Shown piece by piece: positions 6,674 to 13,803 of a stretch of 34,292 nucleotides of DNA (the first letter of the stretch is position 1; each line of letters begins with the position of its first letter). Source of the DNA: Lachnospiraceae bacterium (GTDB lineage: Bacteria > Bacillota > Clostridia > Lachnospirales > Lachnospiraceae); NCBI GenBank assembly GCA_910574745.1, contig CAJTCE010000036.1, forward strand, positions 1 to 34,292, in the 5' to 3' direction. The translations under genes and the position numbers were made by a program. The notes below the pieces were generated by a model. It was not told the origin of the DNA. It searched no databases and saw only the letters and a list, made by a program, of their open reading frames with translations.

Positions 6674-8230
6674 ATGTTAGAAAATCTGGAACCGAAAAAG
6701 GTATTTCAATATTTTGAGGAGATATGTTCTATTCCCCATGGTTCGGGTAATGTGGACGCCATCAGTGATTATCTGGTGGAGTTTGCTAAAAAGTGGGGCT
6801 TATGGTGGACGCAGGATGAATTGAAAAATATAATTATCATAAAGGAGGCTTCCGAAGGCAAAGAGGACAGACCGGCTGTTATGATACAGGGGCATATGGA
6901 CATGGTTGCGGTAAAGGAGCCTGATGCGGATCTTGATATGACAAAGGATGGACTTAGGCTGGGAATAGACGGGGATTATGTGTATGCCAGAGACACCAGC
7001 CTGGGAGGAGACGATGGCATTGCCCTGGCTTATGGCCTGGCTCTGCTTTCCGATGAAAGCATTTCCCATCCCAGAATAGAACTGGTTATAACTACCGAGG
7101 AAGAGGTGGGGATGGAAGGAGCAACGGGAATAGATCTTTCGCCCTGTCAGGGAATGCAGATGCTGAATATCGATTCAGAAGAAGAAGGACAGTTTGTGGC
7201 GGCGTGCGCCGGAGGAATTCGTGTAAACGGAAGGATTCCTGTGGAAAGGGTTTCTACAAAGACGGAAGCTGTAAGAGAAGTTTTTGGGAAGAAAATTATG
7301 TTAACCGGATTTGCAGGAGGTCATTCAGGTACGGAAATCGGAAAAAATGGCGGAAACGCCAATGTGGTATTGGGATGGTTTCTAAATAAATTATCCGAAA
7401 AAGTTGACATAAGTATAATTGAACTGCAGGGAGGGCTGAAGGATAATGCCATTCCTGTGGAAGCATATGCGGTTGTGGCAAAGGGAACAGAGTCGGATGG
7501 GAAGTTGAATGTGAATCCGGAAGGGGCTTTGGGAGCGGGTAAAAAGGAATGTCCTACGGAGAACGGGAATTTGTGGGAGAACAAACTTATAAACTGCTGT
7601 AACAGACTTGAGAAGGAAATGCAAAGCCGGTTTTCTGCTACTGATCCGGAGTGTAGAGTCGTTGTCGATGATTGGAGCGCTCAGGATAAGGAGGGAAAGG
7701 TTCCATTATCCTGCTTAAATGCCGGGGATTGTAAGAAAATACTTGCCTTTCTGTCAGAGGCTCCAAACGGAGTGCAGGCTATGTGTGAGGAACCCAAGGG
7801 ACTGGTGCAGACTTCTTTAAATCTTGGCATTATGAAGCTGGAAGAGGACGGACTGCAGGTGTCTTTTTCTTTAAGGAGCAGCGTGGCAAAGGAAAAAGAA
7901 GAATTGAAAGAAAGGGTAAGCGGCCTTATAGAGAAATATAAGGGAGTGGTAACGGCTACCGGAGATTATCCGGCATGGGAGTATAAAAAGGTATCGCCTT
8001 TAAGGGAAAAAATGATCTCAGTATATGAGAAACAGTATGGGAAAAAGCCCATGGTGCTTTCTCTTCATGCAGGTCTGGAGTGCGGCATTCTGGCGGCTAA
8101 AAAGCCGGGCCTTGACTGCGTTTCTTTCGGACCGGACATTCTGGATATTCATACCACAAGGGAGCGCATGAGCATTTCCTCCGTAAACCGGGTATGGAAG
8201 TTTCTGGTGGAGGTTATAGAAGAACTATGA
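6674..8230 (+). CDS. pepD: PepD-like aminoacyl-histidine dipeptidase (M20 family)
   Basis: A cytosolic zinc dipeptidase of the M20 family, about 518 aa (family usually 480-500), that would hydrolyse Xaa-His and other dipeptides. Metal-ligand motifs are visible: GHMDMV (H74, D76), TSLGGDDGIA (bridging D113), TTEEEVGMEGA (catalytic and metal Glu at 143/144), NIDSEEEG (D167), and a C-terminal His in LSLHAGLECG. The N-terminal FEEICSIPHGSGN segment is characteristic of PepD. The lid domain (about 185-400) separates the two halves of the catalytic domain. AAGGAG lies upstream of the ATG. The stop overlaps the next start (ATGA), so the kinase-like gene is coupled to it. Confidence 0.92.
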   Translation: MLENLEPKKVFQYFEEICSIPHGSGNVDAISDYLVEFAKKWGLWWTQDELKNIIIIKEASEGKEDRPAVMIQGHMDMVAVKEPDADLDMTKDGLRLGIDGDYVYARDTSLGGDDGIALAYGLALLSDESISHPRIELVITTEEEVGMEGATGIDLSPCQGMQMLNIDSEEEGQFVAACAGGIRVNGRIPVERVSTKTEAVREVFGKKIMLTGFAGGHSGTEIGKNGGNANVVLGWFLNKLSEKVDISIIELQGGLKDNAIPVEAYAVVAKGTESDGKLNVNPEGALGAGKKECPTENGNLWENKLINCCNRLEKEMQSRFSATDPECRVVVDDWSAQDKEGKVPLSCLNAGDCKKILAFLSEAPNGVQAMCEEPKGLVQTSLNLGIMKLEEDGLQVSFSLRSSVAKEKEELKERVSGLIEKYKGVVTATGDYPAWEYKKVSPLREKMISVYEKQYGKKPMVLSLHAGLECGILAAKKPGLDCVSFGPDILDIHTTRERMSISSVNRVWKFLVEVIEEL

Positions 8231-8718
8231 ATAACATTATCTTAACAGGAATGCCCGGCGTGGGCAAAAGCACTATAGGCGTTGTGCTGGCAAAGCATAT
8301 GGGATACAGCTTTTTGGATTCCGATCTGGTCATTCAGGAAAAGGAAGGAAAGCTTTTACATGAAATTATCGAAGAAAGGGGCATAGAAGGCTTTTTGGGG
8401 CTAGAGGATGAAATCAATGCTTCCATAAAGGCGGAACGAACCGTGATTGCCACAGGAGGCAGTGCGGTTTACGGAGAGCGTGCCATGAAGCATTTTACTT
8501 CTATGGGAACAGTCATCTATCTTTTTCTTCCCTATGACGAATTAGAGGAGCGGCTTGGAGATTTAAACGAGAGGGGCGTTGTGCTGAAGCCGGGACAGAC
8601 CTTAAGGGAACTGATGGAGGAAAGAAAAGTCCTGTATGAAAAATACGGGGAAATTGTCATAGACTGTAATGGAAAGCCGATTCGGGAAATCGTTGCCGAA
8701 ATCGTGGGAAAATTATGA
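8227..8718 (+). CDS. shikimate-kinase-like P-loop protein, divergent active site
   Basis: A 163-aa P-loop kinase of the AroK/AroL fold. The Walker A is GMPGVGKST (8-16), the DxD motif is FLDSD (D31, D33), and the C-terminal ERKVLYEKY resembles the RxPLYEE segment. Two hallmark shikimate-binding motifs are altered: FRxxE reads FLGLE (56-60), losing the substrate-binding arginine, and the glycine-rich GGG reads GGS (77-79). The phosphoryl acceptor may therefore not be shikimate. ATG 8227 overlaps the pepD stop; an earlier in-frame ATG (8194) would embed 11 residues in pepD and lacks a good site. No other aromatic-pathway gene is nearby. Confidence 0.7.
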   Translation: MNNIILTGMPGVGKSTIGVVLAKHMGYSFLDSDLVIQEKEGKLLHEIIEERGIEGFLGLEDEINASIKAERTVIATGGSAVYGERAMKHFTSMGTVIYLFLPYDELEERLGDLNERGVVLKPGQTLRELMEERKVLYEKYGEIVIDCNGKPIREIVAEIVGKL

Positions 8719-8816
8719 CAGCTGCAAAAGCGGGCAGAATCCTCTAATGCGCCAAAGATAACTGCGTATTGTTGTTTGATGCTGACAAAAAACAGGTTTA
8801 AAAAGGAGAAAAAACA

Positions 8817-8990
8817 ATGAATGCTTTTGATTATGTTGTAGAACGGATCGATGGAGATTATGCCTATCTGAAAAGAACGGATATACCGGAAGAGGAAGAG
8901 AAAATGGTTGCCCGTGCCCTTCTGCCGGAGGAAATTGCAGAGGGAACAAAGCTTCATTATGAATTTATGATGTATTCCGTTGTGGAGTGA
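8817..8990 (+). CDS. 57-aa DUF3006-like protein
   Basis: A small acidic cytoplasmic protein, MNAFDYVVERIDGDYAYLKR at the start and ending HYEFMMYSVVE. The pattern (a VERIDGDYA strand, then ALLPEEIAEGTKL) resembles DUF3006 proteins, which are short beta-barrel-like proteins of unknown function in Firmicutes. AAGGAG lies 8-10 nt before the ATG. It is 98 nt after the kinase-like gene and may belong to the same transcript. The codons and start site look genuine; the family call is by pattern only. Confidence 0.7.
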   Translation: MNAFDYVVERIDGDYAYLKRTDIPEEEEKMVARALLPEEIAEGTKLHYEFMMYSVVE

Positions 8991-9030
8991 GCGTAAGGGA
9001 TTGGGAGGCAGGCTTTGTTAAGCCGCAGGA

Positions 9031-10302
9031 CTAATCCTGAAGGGGTGCATGGGAAGAGGGTTTATTGTGGTCGCGCTTTGCTTTGCCAAGGCCTCCTGTC
9101 ATATGGGTATGCTCGCTGTCGATGAAGCGGGCGCGTTTGACGGCTTCGTCGCCATAGCGGTTCCGGATCTGGTCAATAGCCAGATTCAGCTTGCTGAGCT
9201 TGTCCGCTTCCGTAGAGCCGAACATATCATACTGGACAAAATTTTCCGAGGTTGCCCGGGAGGTGTGGACGCCCAGCAGGCGCAAAGGTTCTCCGTCCCA
9301 GAGCCGGATAAATAATTCACAGGCGGCTTCATAGATTTTTTCTGTAATGTCTGTGGAGGACGGTAAGGTAATCTGGTGGGAGGAGCGGTGGAAAGCGGTG
9401 TCCACAACAAAGACGCTTACCACGCTGATATAAGCGTGATCCGCCCGCAGTCTGGCGCCGATGGTTTCACACAGGGAGAGTAAAATAGTGAAAGCGGTTT
9501 CGCGGTCTGTCACATCAGTGCCTACGGTAATGGAATTGCCATATCCTTTATTGGCAGGCGGAGTATCCCTTACTAAAGCATCGTCCATGCCGTTTGCCGA
9601 TTTCCACATGTCCTCGCCGTGCTTCTTCAAATGCTGCCTTAAAACTGCCACATCCGCATTGGCGAGGTCGCCTATGGTAAAAATATCCAGGTTGTGCAGG
9701 GTACGGATGCTGGAACGGCCTACATAAAGAAGGTCGGAAACCGGAAGAGGCCACATTTTTTCCTGAATTTCATTGGGAAACAGAGTATGTACTTTATCGG
9801 GCTTTTCAAAATCTGAAGCCATCTTTGCCAGCAGCTTGTTGGAAGAAATACCGATGTTGACGGTAAAGCCCAGTTCTTCCCGGATCATATCCTTTAGCTT
9901 CAGGGCGAATTCAGCGGGAGGGCCGTAAAGTCCTGTGGTGCCTGTAAAATCACAGAAGGCCTCGTCGATGCTGAACTGTTCCACTACGGGGGCATAGCGG
10001 TTGAGCAGAGAAATAAGCGCATTAGATTTTTCTACATAGAGGGAAAAGTTGGGCGCGTAGGTTTTTAAGCCCGGACATTTTTTCCGGGCGCTCATAAGCG
10101 GTTCTCCGGTTGTGACGCCGAATTTTTTTGCAGGGACGGATTTGGCTAAAACGATGCCGTGTCTCTGCTTTTCATTTCCGCCGATAACGGAAGGAAAACT
10201 TCTGATATCTTCCGTTTCGCCTAATGTCTCAATTCGGTATGCCGCTTCCCATGACAGAAAAGCGGAATTTACATCTACATGAAAAATGATTGTATCTGCC
10301 AT
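9031..10302 (-). CDS. dinB: DNA polymerase IV (Y-family)
   Basis: An error-prone translesion polymerase of 423 aa. Visible motifs are the N-terminal FHVDVNSAF (catalytic D10, steric-gate F15), the palm VVEQFSIDEAFCDF (acidic pair D-E), the fingers PAKKFGVTTGEPL, a helix-hairpin-helix thumb (SDLLYVGRSSIRTLHNLDIFTIGDLAN split by residues), and a little-finger domain. The C-terminal VQYDMFG could bind the sliding clamp. N12 replaces the second Asp of E. coli DinB (D10), as in many UmuC-like enzymes. The promoter immediately upstream carries a LexA box, so it is expected to be induced by DNA damage. Confidence 0.94.
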   Translation of the reverse strand: MADTIIFHVDVNSAFLSWEAAYRIETLGETEDIRSFPSVIGGNEKQRHGIVLAKSVPAKKFGVTTGEPLMSARKKCPGLKTYAPNFSLYVEKSNALISLLNRYAPVVEQFSIDEAFCDFTGTTGLYGPPAEFALKLKDMIREELGFTVNIGISSNKLLAKMASDFEKPDKVHTLFPNEIQEKMWPLPVSDLLYVGRSSIRTLHNLDIFTIGDLANADVAVLRQHLKKHGEDMWKSANGMDDALVRDTPPANKGYGNSITVGTDVTDRETAFTILLSLCETIGARLRADHAYISVVSVFVVDTAFHRSSHQITLPSSTDITEKIYEAACELFIRLWDGEPLRLLGVHTSRATSENFVQYDMFGSTEADKLSKLNLAIDQIRNRYGDEAVKRARFIDSEHTHMTGGLGKAKRDHNKPSSHAPLQD

Positions 10303-10360
10303 CTTTTTTACCTGTTCCTCTTTATATTGCCCCGTTTTTGTTATAAGTGCTGCTACTGAT

Positions 10361-10389
10361 ACTATACAAGAACGTACGTTCTAAGTCAA
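10361..10389 (-). promoter_or_regulatory. SOS-regulated promoter of dinB with LexA box
   Basis: Read on the minus strand, -35 TTGACT (10389-10384), a 17-nt spacer and -10 TATAGT (10366-10361). The spacer contains the palindrome AGAACGTACGTTCT (10369-10382), a perfect match to the Gram-positive LexA core GAAC-N4-GTTC. LexA bound here would block RNA polymerase. The box overlaps the stop codon (TAG, 10383-10381) of the upstream minus-strand gene. Confidence 0.92.
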
Positions 10390-11118
10390 TGCCGCCTTAT
10401 CGGATGCCGAAAAAAGAAGGGCGTCCAGAAAGAGCTTTAAGAAGCTTCCCTCGGGACAGAAGAGTCTTTCGGGATGCCATTGCAGGCCTATGACAGGCAG
10501 GGAGCCATGAATAAAGCCTTCTACAACGCCGTCAGAAGAATACTGGAATGGCAAAAGCTCTTTGGGGAGTATGTGAACGCATTGGTGGTGGGCGCTGTTG
10601 ATCTGGGCCGGCAGCAAGGGACTTTTGTAAAGGCATTTTAAAACGGGGAGCATGGGGAAATTTTCAAATTCATTCAGGGGGACATAGCTGCAGCCGTGGC
10701 GGTTATCTTCTTTTTCCAGATAAGCGTGGATTGCCAACGCTTCTTGATTCATATCTTGAATCAGGGCGCCGCCCAGTTTGGCATTAATGATCTGCATTCC
10801 CTTGCAGATTCCGAGTACGGGCTTTTTTTGTAGTAGAAAATAATCCAGATAAGAGAACTGCAGCCGGTCCAGATCTCGGTCTATATTGTAAGAGCCCAGA
10901 TTTTTTTCATGGAACAAGTCGGGAGAAATATCTCCGCCTCCGGGAAGAAGGAGCAGGTCCATACGGGAGAGAATGCTTCCGGTGGGATGCTTTTTGCATT
11001 CTGCTAACAAATCGGAGGAATCGGTAACAACGGGAATATAACCGGCGCTGGCAACAGCATTTTTATAATTTTCCACAAAACCGGCTCTTCCCACGATCAA
11101 AATAAAGCGTATTGACAT
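10381..11118 (-). CDS. class I glutamine amidotransferase-like peptidase C26
   Basis: A cytoplasmic protein of 245 aa in the gamma-glutamyl-GABA hydrolase (PuuD-like) family, which cleaves gamma-glutamyl amide bonds. The triad is visible: nucleophile C105 in GICKGMQ, H215 and E217 in LQWHPE. The LLLLPGGGDISP segment (about 55-66) forms the oxyanion-side loop. No synthetase or polyamine genes are adjacent, so the substrate is unknown. The start is preceded by AAAGGCGA, a modest ribosome-binding site. Its stop lies inside the LexA box of dinB, so read-through into dinB is possible. Confidence 0.88.
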   Translation of the reverse strand: MSIRFILIVGRAGFVENYKNAVASAGYIPVVTDSSDLLAECKKHPTGSILSRMDLLLLPGGGDISPDLFHEKNLGSYNIDRDLDRLQFSYLDYFLLQKKPVLGICKGMQIINAKLGGALIQDMNQEALAIHAYLEKEDNRHGCSYVPLNEFENFPMLPVLKCLYKSPLLPAQINSAHHQCVHILPKELLPFQYSSDGVVEGFIHGSLPVIGLQWHPERLFCPEGSFLKLFLDALLFSASDKAALT

Positions 11119-11176
11119 TTTTATCGCCTTTTTTATAAAGTTATATTCAGTATATGATGTTTCTTTTGGAAAATTG

Positions 11177-11185
11177 TGTTATACT
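11177..11185 (+). promoter_or_regulatory. extended -10 promoter
   Basis: TGT followed by TATACT (11177-11185) is a strong extended -10 element, about 68 nt before the chosen start at 11253. It drives the small gene that diverges from the C26 peptidase gene. Confidence 0.55.
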
Positions 11186-11252
11186 GTTCAAAAAGACAGA
11201 CCCGGGAATATTAGCCGGGAATACAATGAAAAGGAAGAGAAAGGTCAGGGGT

Positions 11253-11549
11253 ATGTTACAGGAAGTATTTGAACTTATGATGCAGGTACACAGCGGAATG
11301 AAAATAGCCTGCGTGGGGTTAATGGATGGGACAAAAATCCAGAGAGAATTGATCAATGACGGTAATCGGGAAACCAGGGTCAACATAGAACTGGTGTCTA
11401 CGGATGTGGGGTTTGCCGTTTTTTCCAGAAAAAGCAAGTCCAGCTATATCTATAATGATGTAGTAACGGGGGAAACCAGCGGGGCAACTAAATTAGCGGT
11501 GCCTTACAGCAATATTTCCTACATGGAATTTACGGATGAAGAAGAGTAG
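11253..11549 (+). CDS. unrecognised 98-aa protein
   Basis: A family was not recognised. The product begins MLQEVFELMMQVHSGMKIAC, is soluble, probably alpha then beta, and ends in an acidic tail (MEFTDEEE). ATG 11253 follows AAAGG (11240-11244) and a GGGG stretch; upstream in-frame ATGs at 11154/11157 precede or overlap the promoter, and ATG 11226 has no clear site. The segment RVNIELVSTDVGFAVFSRKS looks like a regular beta-sheet. It is probably a single-gene transcript, closed by a bidirectional terminator. Confidence 0.65.
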   Translation: MLQEVFELMMQVHSGMKIACVGLMDGTKIQRELINDGNRETRVNIELVSTDVGFAVFSRKSKSSYIYNDVVTGETSGATKLAVPYSNISYMEFTDEEE

Positions 11550-11641
11550 CAGAAAGGCAGCAAAGCTGCTGCGCCGGAAAACTTACCAAATATTTGCTGG
11601 GTAAACCGGTGTCCGGGCATTTGTAATCGTGAGATAAAAGT

Positions 11642-11697
11642 ACATAAAAAAGCCTGTCGTATCATAATGCGGCAGGCTTTTATGTACTTATATTTTT
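11642..11697. terminator. bidirectional terminator
   Basis: A long stem runs from ACATAAAAAAGCCTGTCG (11642-11659) to CGGCAGGCTTTTATGT (11670-11685), with a two-A bulge and flanking A and T tracts on both sides. It lies between the convergent genes ending at 11549 (+) and 11710 (-) and can serve both. Confidence 0.88.
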
Positions 11698-11709
11698 GTG
11701 TTTGTCTCT

Positions 11710-12450
11710 TTAAAACATGGAATCGAAGAGCATTCCTGTGCTTAAAGAAGAACTGTAAGTGCCCCTTCCGTTGTAAATACCGCTGGATTTGGCGGCATCC
11801 TGTCCTGCATACATATTGATGAAGGAAGCGGATGTACCCGTCTGGTAAGCTAAAGAACGATTGCCGCTAAAAAGTGTTTTAACGGTAGAAGTATCGGCGG
11901 CCTTAAATGCCTTTTCATCAATTGACAAGGTATTGTCGGAATTGATTGTAATGCCTGCTTTACCGAGCAGCTTGGATGAAACAGAAACGGCATTTGTCAT
12001 AGTGGATGCACTGCGGAGAATCTTCGTGTTCTCGGAATCCCCAAAAGCCTTGACAACATTATTGTAATCATCCACAAAAGAAGATACTGCATTGAACAGC
12101 TTATCTTCATTTCCCTTTTCATAAAGTGAATTGGCAGAGGCGGAATATAAAGCCGATGCTGATTTTGACAGTTCGGAAGAAGTGCTTTTCAGCTTCTGAA
12201 TCTGTTCAGTGGTATCGGCGCTGGCGCCTTTGCTGACTTTAGTATTGTTTTGTCCAACAATGGCTGTTGCGGCAGGATTTTTCTGATAGTAGGATTTCAT
12301 CAGTTTGCCGTAGGAGCCGGTCTTGATGGAGGAATAATCCGATAATAAGGATTCAATACCTAAGCCGGAATTCCTGTTGGAATTCTGGGAGAAAAGGGAT
12401 GTAGAATTAAAAAAGTTGGAATAACCGTAATTACCTGTGAAAATGTTCAT
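11710..12450 (-). CDS. protein resembling the FliD C-terminal domain
   Basis: A 246-aa protein rich in Ser, Asn, Thr and Tyr, with no signal peptide or TM segment. Residues about 118-196 resemble the FliD (flagellar cap) C-terminal region: FVDDYNNVV, then an LRSASTM segment, then GITINSDNTLSIDEKAF and VKTLFSG. The N-terminal 75 residues and C-terminal 45 are low-complexity. Full-length FliD is usually 450 aa or more, and its D0/D1 regions are not seen here. No other flagellar gene is in the window. The protein may be a secreted or surface structural element, or a scaffold. The ribosome-binding AGGAG is 13 nt from the ATG. Confidence 0.6.
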   Translation of the reverse strand: MNIFTGNYGYSNFFNSTSLFSQNSNRNSGLGIESLLSDYSSIKTGSYGKLMKSYYQKNPAATAIVGQNNTKVSKGASADTTEQIQKLKSTSSELSKSASALYSASANSLYEKGNEDKLFNAVSSFVDDYNNVVKAFGDSENTKILRSASTMTNAVSVSSKLLGKAGITINSDNTLSIDEKAFKAADTSTVKTLFSGNRSLAYQTGTSASFINMYAGQDAAKSSGIYNGRGTYSSSLSTGMLFDSMF

Positions 12451-12512
12451 TTTCTTTCTTCACGCTCCTTTTCTGATTAAAAACGGGACGAAATATCCCA
12501 TAATTCAATTTC

Positions 12513-12541
12513 AATATAGCAGATACTGGAAAAAAGTACAA
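12513..12541 (-). promoter_or_regulatory. promoter of the FliD-like gene
   Basis: On the minus strand, -35 TTGTAC (12541-12536) and -10 TATATT (12518-12513) are separated by 17 nt. Transcription would start about 55 nt before the ATG. Confidence 0.65.
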
Positions 12542-12572
12542 GAGGAATTCTATAAAATTTGCAAAAAGGGGA

Positions 12573-12601
12573 TTGACAGAAGTCAAAAAAACAGATAAAA
12601 T
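12573..12601 (+). promoter_or_regulatory. promoter of the tRNA-Leu pair
   Basis: A perfect -35 TTGACA (12573-12578), a 17-nt spacer and -10 TAAAAT (12596-12601), ending 11 nt before the first tRNA. It diverges from the promoter of the FliD-like gene. Confidence 0.85.
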
Positions 12602-12612
12602 ATCATTTGCGT

Positions 12613-12696
12613 GCAGGAATGGCGGAATTGGCAGACGCGCAGGCTTCAGGTGCCTGTGGTAGCAATATCGTGAGGGTTCAAGTCCCTTTTCCTGCA
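12613..12696 (+). tRNA. tRNA-Leu (anticodon CAG)
   Basis: A class II tRNA with a long variable arm. The acceptor is GCAGGAA/TTCCTGC, the discriminator is A696, the anticodon stem is CAGGC/GCCTG around TTCAGGT, and the T-arm contains GGGTTCAAGTCCC. The anticodon CAG is at 12647-12649. CCA is not encoded. Confidence 0.94.
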
Positions 12697-12703
12697 TCAT
12701 TTT

Positions 12704-12788
12704 GCGGAAGTGTCGGAACTGGCAGACGAGCAAGACTAAGGATCTTGTGGCTATTGCAGTCGTGTGGGTTCAAGTCCCATCTTCCGCA
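12704..12788 (+). tRNA. tRNA-Leu (anticodon AAG)
   Basis: A class II tRNA seven nt after the first. The acceptor is GCGGAAG/CTTCCGC, discriminator A, anticodon stem CAAGA/TCTTG with loop CTAAGGA, and T-arm GGGTTCAAGTCCC. The anticodon AAG is at 12738-12740, so position 34 is an adenine, a candidate for inosine conversion. Confidence 0.93.
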
Positions 12789-12790
12789 CG

Positions 12791-12826
12791 TTAAAAGCCT
12801 AGAGTTTTCTAGGCTTTTAAATTTTT
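12791..12826 (+). terminator. terminator of the tRNA-Leu pair
   Basis: TTAAAAGCCTAGA pairs perfectly with TCTAGGCTTTTAA across a GTTT loop, followed by A and a T5 run. It starts 3 nt after the second tRNA. Confidence 0.93.
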
Positions 12827-12914
12827 GCGCTGTGATGGCAGTATCGCTTTACGGTATTCAAAATGATAAATCGGGCATAAGCGGGATGTTGAAAAAGATG
12901 AAAGAGGAGATACG

Positions 12915-13319
12915 ATGTTAAAACAAATATCAGTATATGCGGAAAATAAAAAAGGAACCATGAAACGGATCACTTCCATATTGCAAAAAGAGCAGATTAA
13001 TATCTGGGGTTCTGTTACCAATGACGGCGCGGAATTCGGCATTACCAGGATGGTGGTTTCGGACCCGGAAAAAGCGGTAAAGGCTCTGGAAGCGGACGGG
13101 ATCATGTGCAGGCTTGTGGATGTGATCGGCGTTGAAATGGCAGATGAGGTCGGTAACCTGGACAGGCTTTTAGGCGCCCTTTTAGAGAGCAATATCAATG
13201 TAAATTATATTTATCTGTCTTTTAACAGGGATTCCGGCTTGCCGGTTCTGGTTTTCCAGTCCGAGGAAATCGGAGAGGTGGAAGACTGCATTAAAGCAAA
13301 GGGCTTCCGGGTCGTGTAA
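12915..13319 (+). CDS. tandem ACT-domain protein
   Basis: A stand-alone regulatory protein of 134 aa built of two ACT domains and nothing else. The first (about 3-65) begins QISVYAENKKGTMKRITSIL, with the Gly between strand and helix that lines amino-acid ligand sites. The second (about 68-134) begins CRLVDVIGVEMADEVGNLDR. Such proteins bind amino acids and are thought to act by partnering an enzyme or transporter; in clostridia and archaea they often sit near aryl-CoA ligases, but none is seen here. GAGGAG lies 6 nt before ATG 12915. It is monocistronic. Confidence 0.88.
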   Translation: MLKQISVYAENKKGTMKRITSILQKEQINIWGSVTNDGAEFGITRMVVSDPEKAVKALEADGIMCRLVDVIGVEMADEVGNLDRLLGALLESNINVNYIYLSFNRDSGLPVLVFQSEEIGEVEDCIKAKGFRVV

Positions 13320-13424
13320 TCCAGGGAAAATGGAGTTTGACAGATTAGGCTCTATTGCCTGTAATATGTTTAACAAGACAGCCGATACGATAGCGTACAC
13401 CTATCCGTTTCCGGCGAAATAATT

Positions 13425-13478
13425 AACGAAAAAACAGCGCCTCACTTTGTCGGAGTGAGACGCTGTTTTTCGTTTTTA
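13425..13478. terminator. bidirectional terminator between ACT gene and tRNA-Ala
   Basis: A long stem pairs AACGAAAAAACAGCG plus CTCACT (13425-13446) with AGTGAG plus CGCTGTTTTTCGTT (13454-13474), around a 7-nt loop, with a T-run on each strand. It can end both the ACT transcript and the convergent tRNA transcript. Confidence 0.92.
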
Positions 13479-13483
13479 TACAA

Positions 13484-13556
13484 TGGAGTATACGGGATTC
13501 GAACCCGTGGCCTCAACAATGCGAATGTTGCGCGCTCCCAACTGCGCTAATACCCC
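13484..13556 (-). tRNA. tRNA-Ala (anticodon CGC)
   Basis: Read on the minus strand: acceptor GGGGTAT/ATACTCC, which contains the G3-U70 pair that defines alanine tRNAs; D-arm with AGCGCAGTTGGGAGCGC; anticodon stem CAACA/TGTTG with loop TTCGCAT; T-arm GGGTTCGAATCCC; discriminator A. The anticodon CGC lies at 13523-13521. CCA is not encoded. Confidence 0.94.
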
Positions 13557-13589
13557 GCAAAAACAGATTTTGTCCTTGATGCATATGTT

Positions 13590-13617
13590 ATTATAACACG
13601 CATAGCAAAAAAATCAA
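13590..13617 (-). promoter_or_regulatory. promoter of tRNA-Ala
   Basis: On the minus strand, -35 TTGATT (13617-13612), a 16-nt spacer and a perfect -10 TATAAT (13595-13590), about 34 nt before the tRNA. Confidence 0.8.
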
Positions 13618-13738
13618 GAACCAAGGTTTTTGGAGAGGTAATTTTTTTACATAAAAACGGGAAAAATATTTGATGTAAAAATATTGTAAAGATTTTGAAA
13701 GAATGTAAAATTTTCCCTTTTTTTAGGAAGTATCCGGG

Positions 13739-13767
13739 TTGTTTTTTGAAATTGTTAGGTGTAGAAT
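13739..13767 (+). promoter_or_regulatory. candidate promoter of the Mrp-type operon
   Basis: The -35 TTGTTT (13739-13744), a 17-nt spacer and -10 TAGAAT (13762-13767), about 37 nt before the first gene. The upstream 120 nt are A/T-rich and hold no other recognisable element. Confidence 0.55.
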
Positions 13768-13803
13768 ATTCAGTTGTAAAATGGAATAGAAAGGAAGATT
13801 TCT

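Noticed and set aside
9049-9315. Plus-strand open frames opposite dinB
   Set aside because: They are antisense to a well-supported polymerase gene, lack ribosome-binding sites and have unnatural composition.
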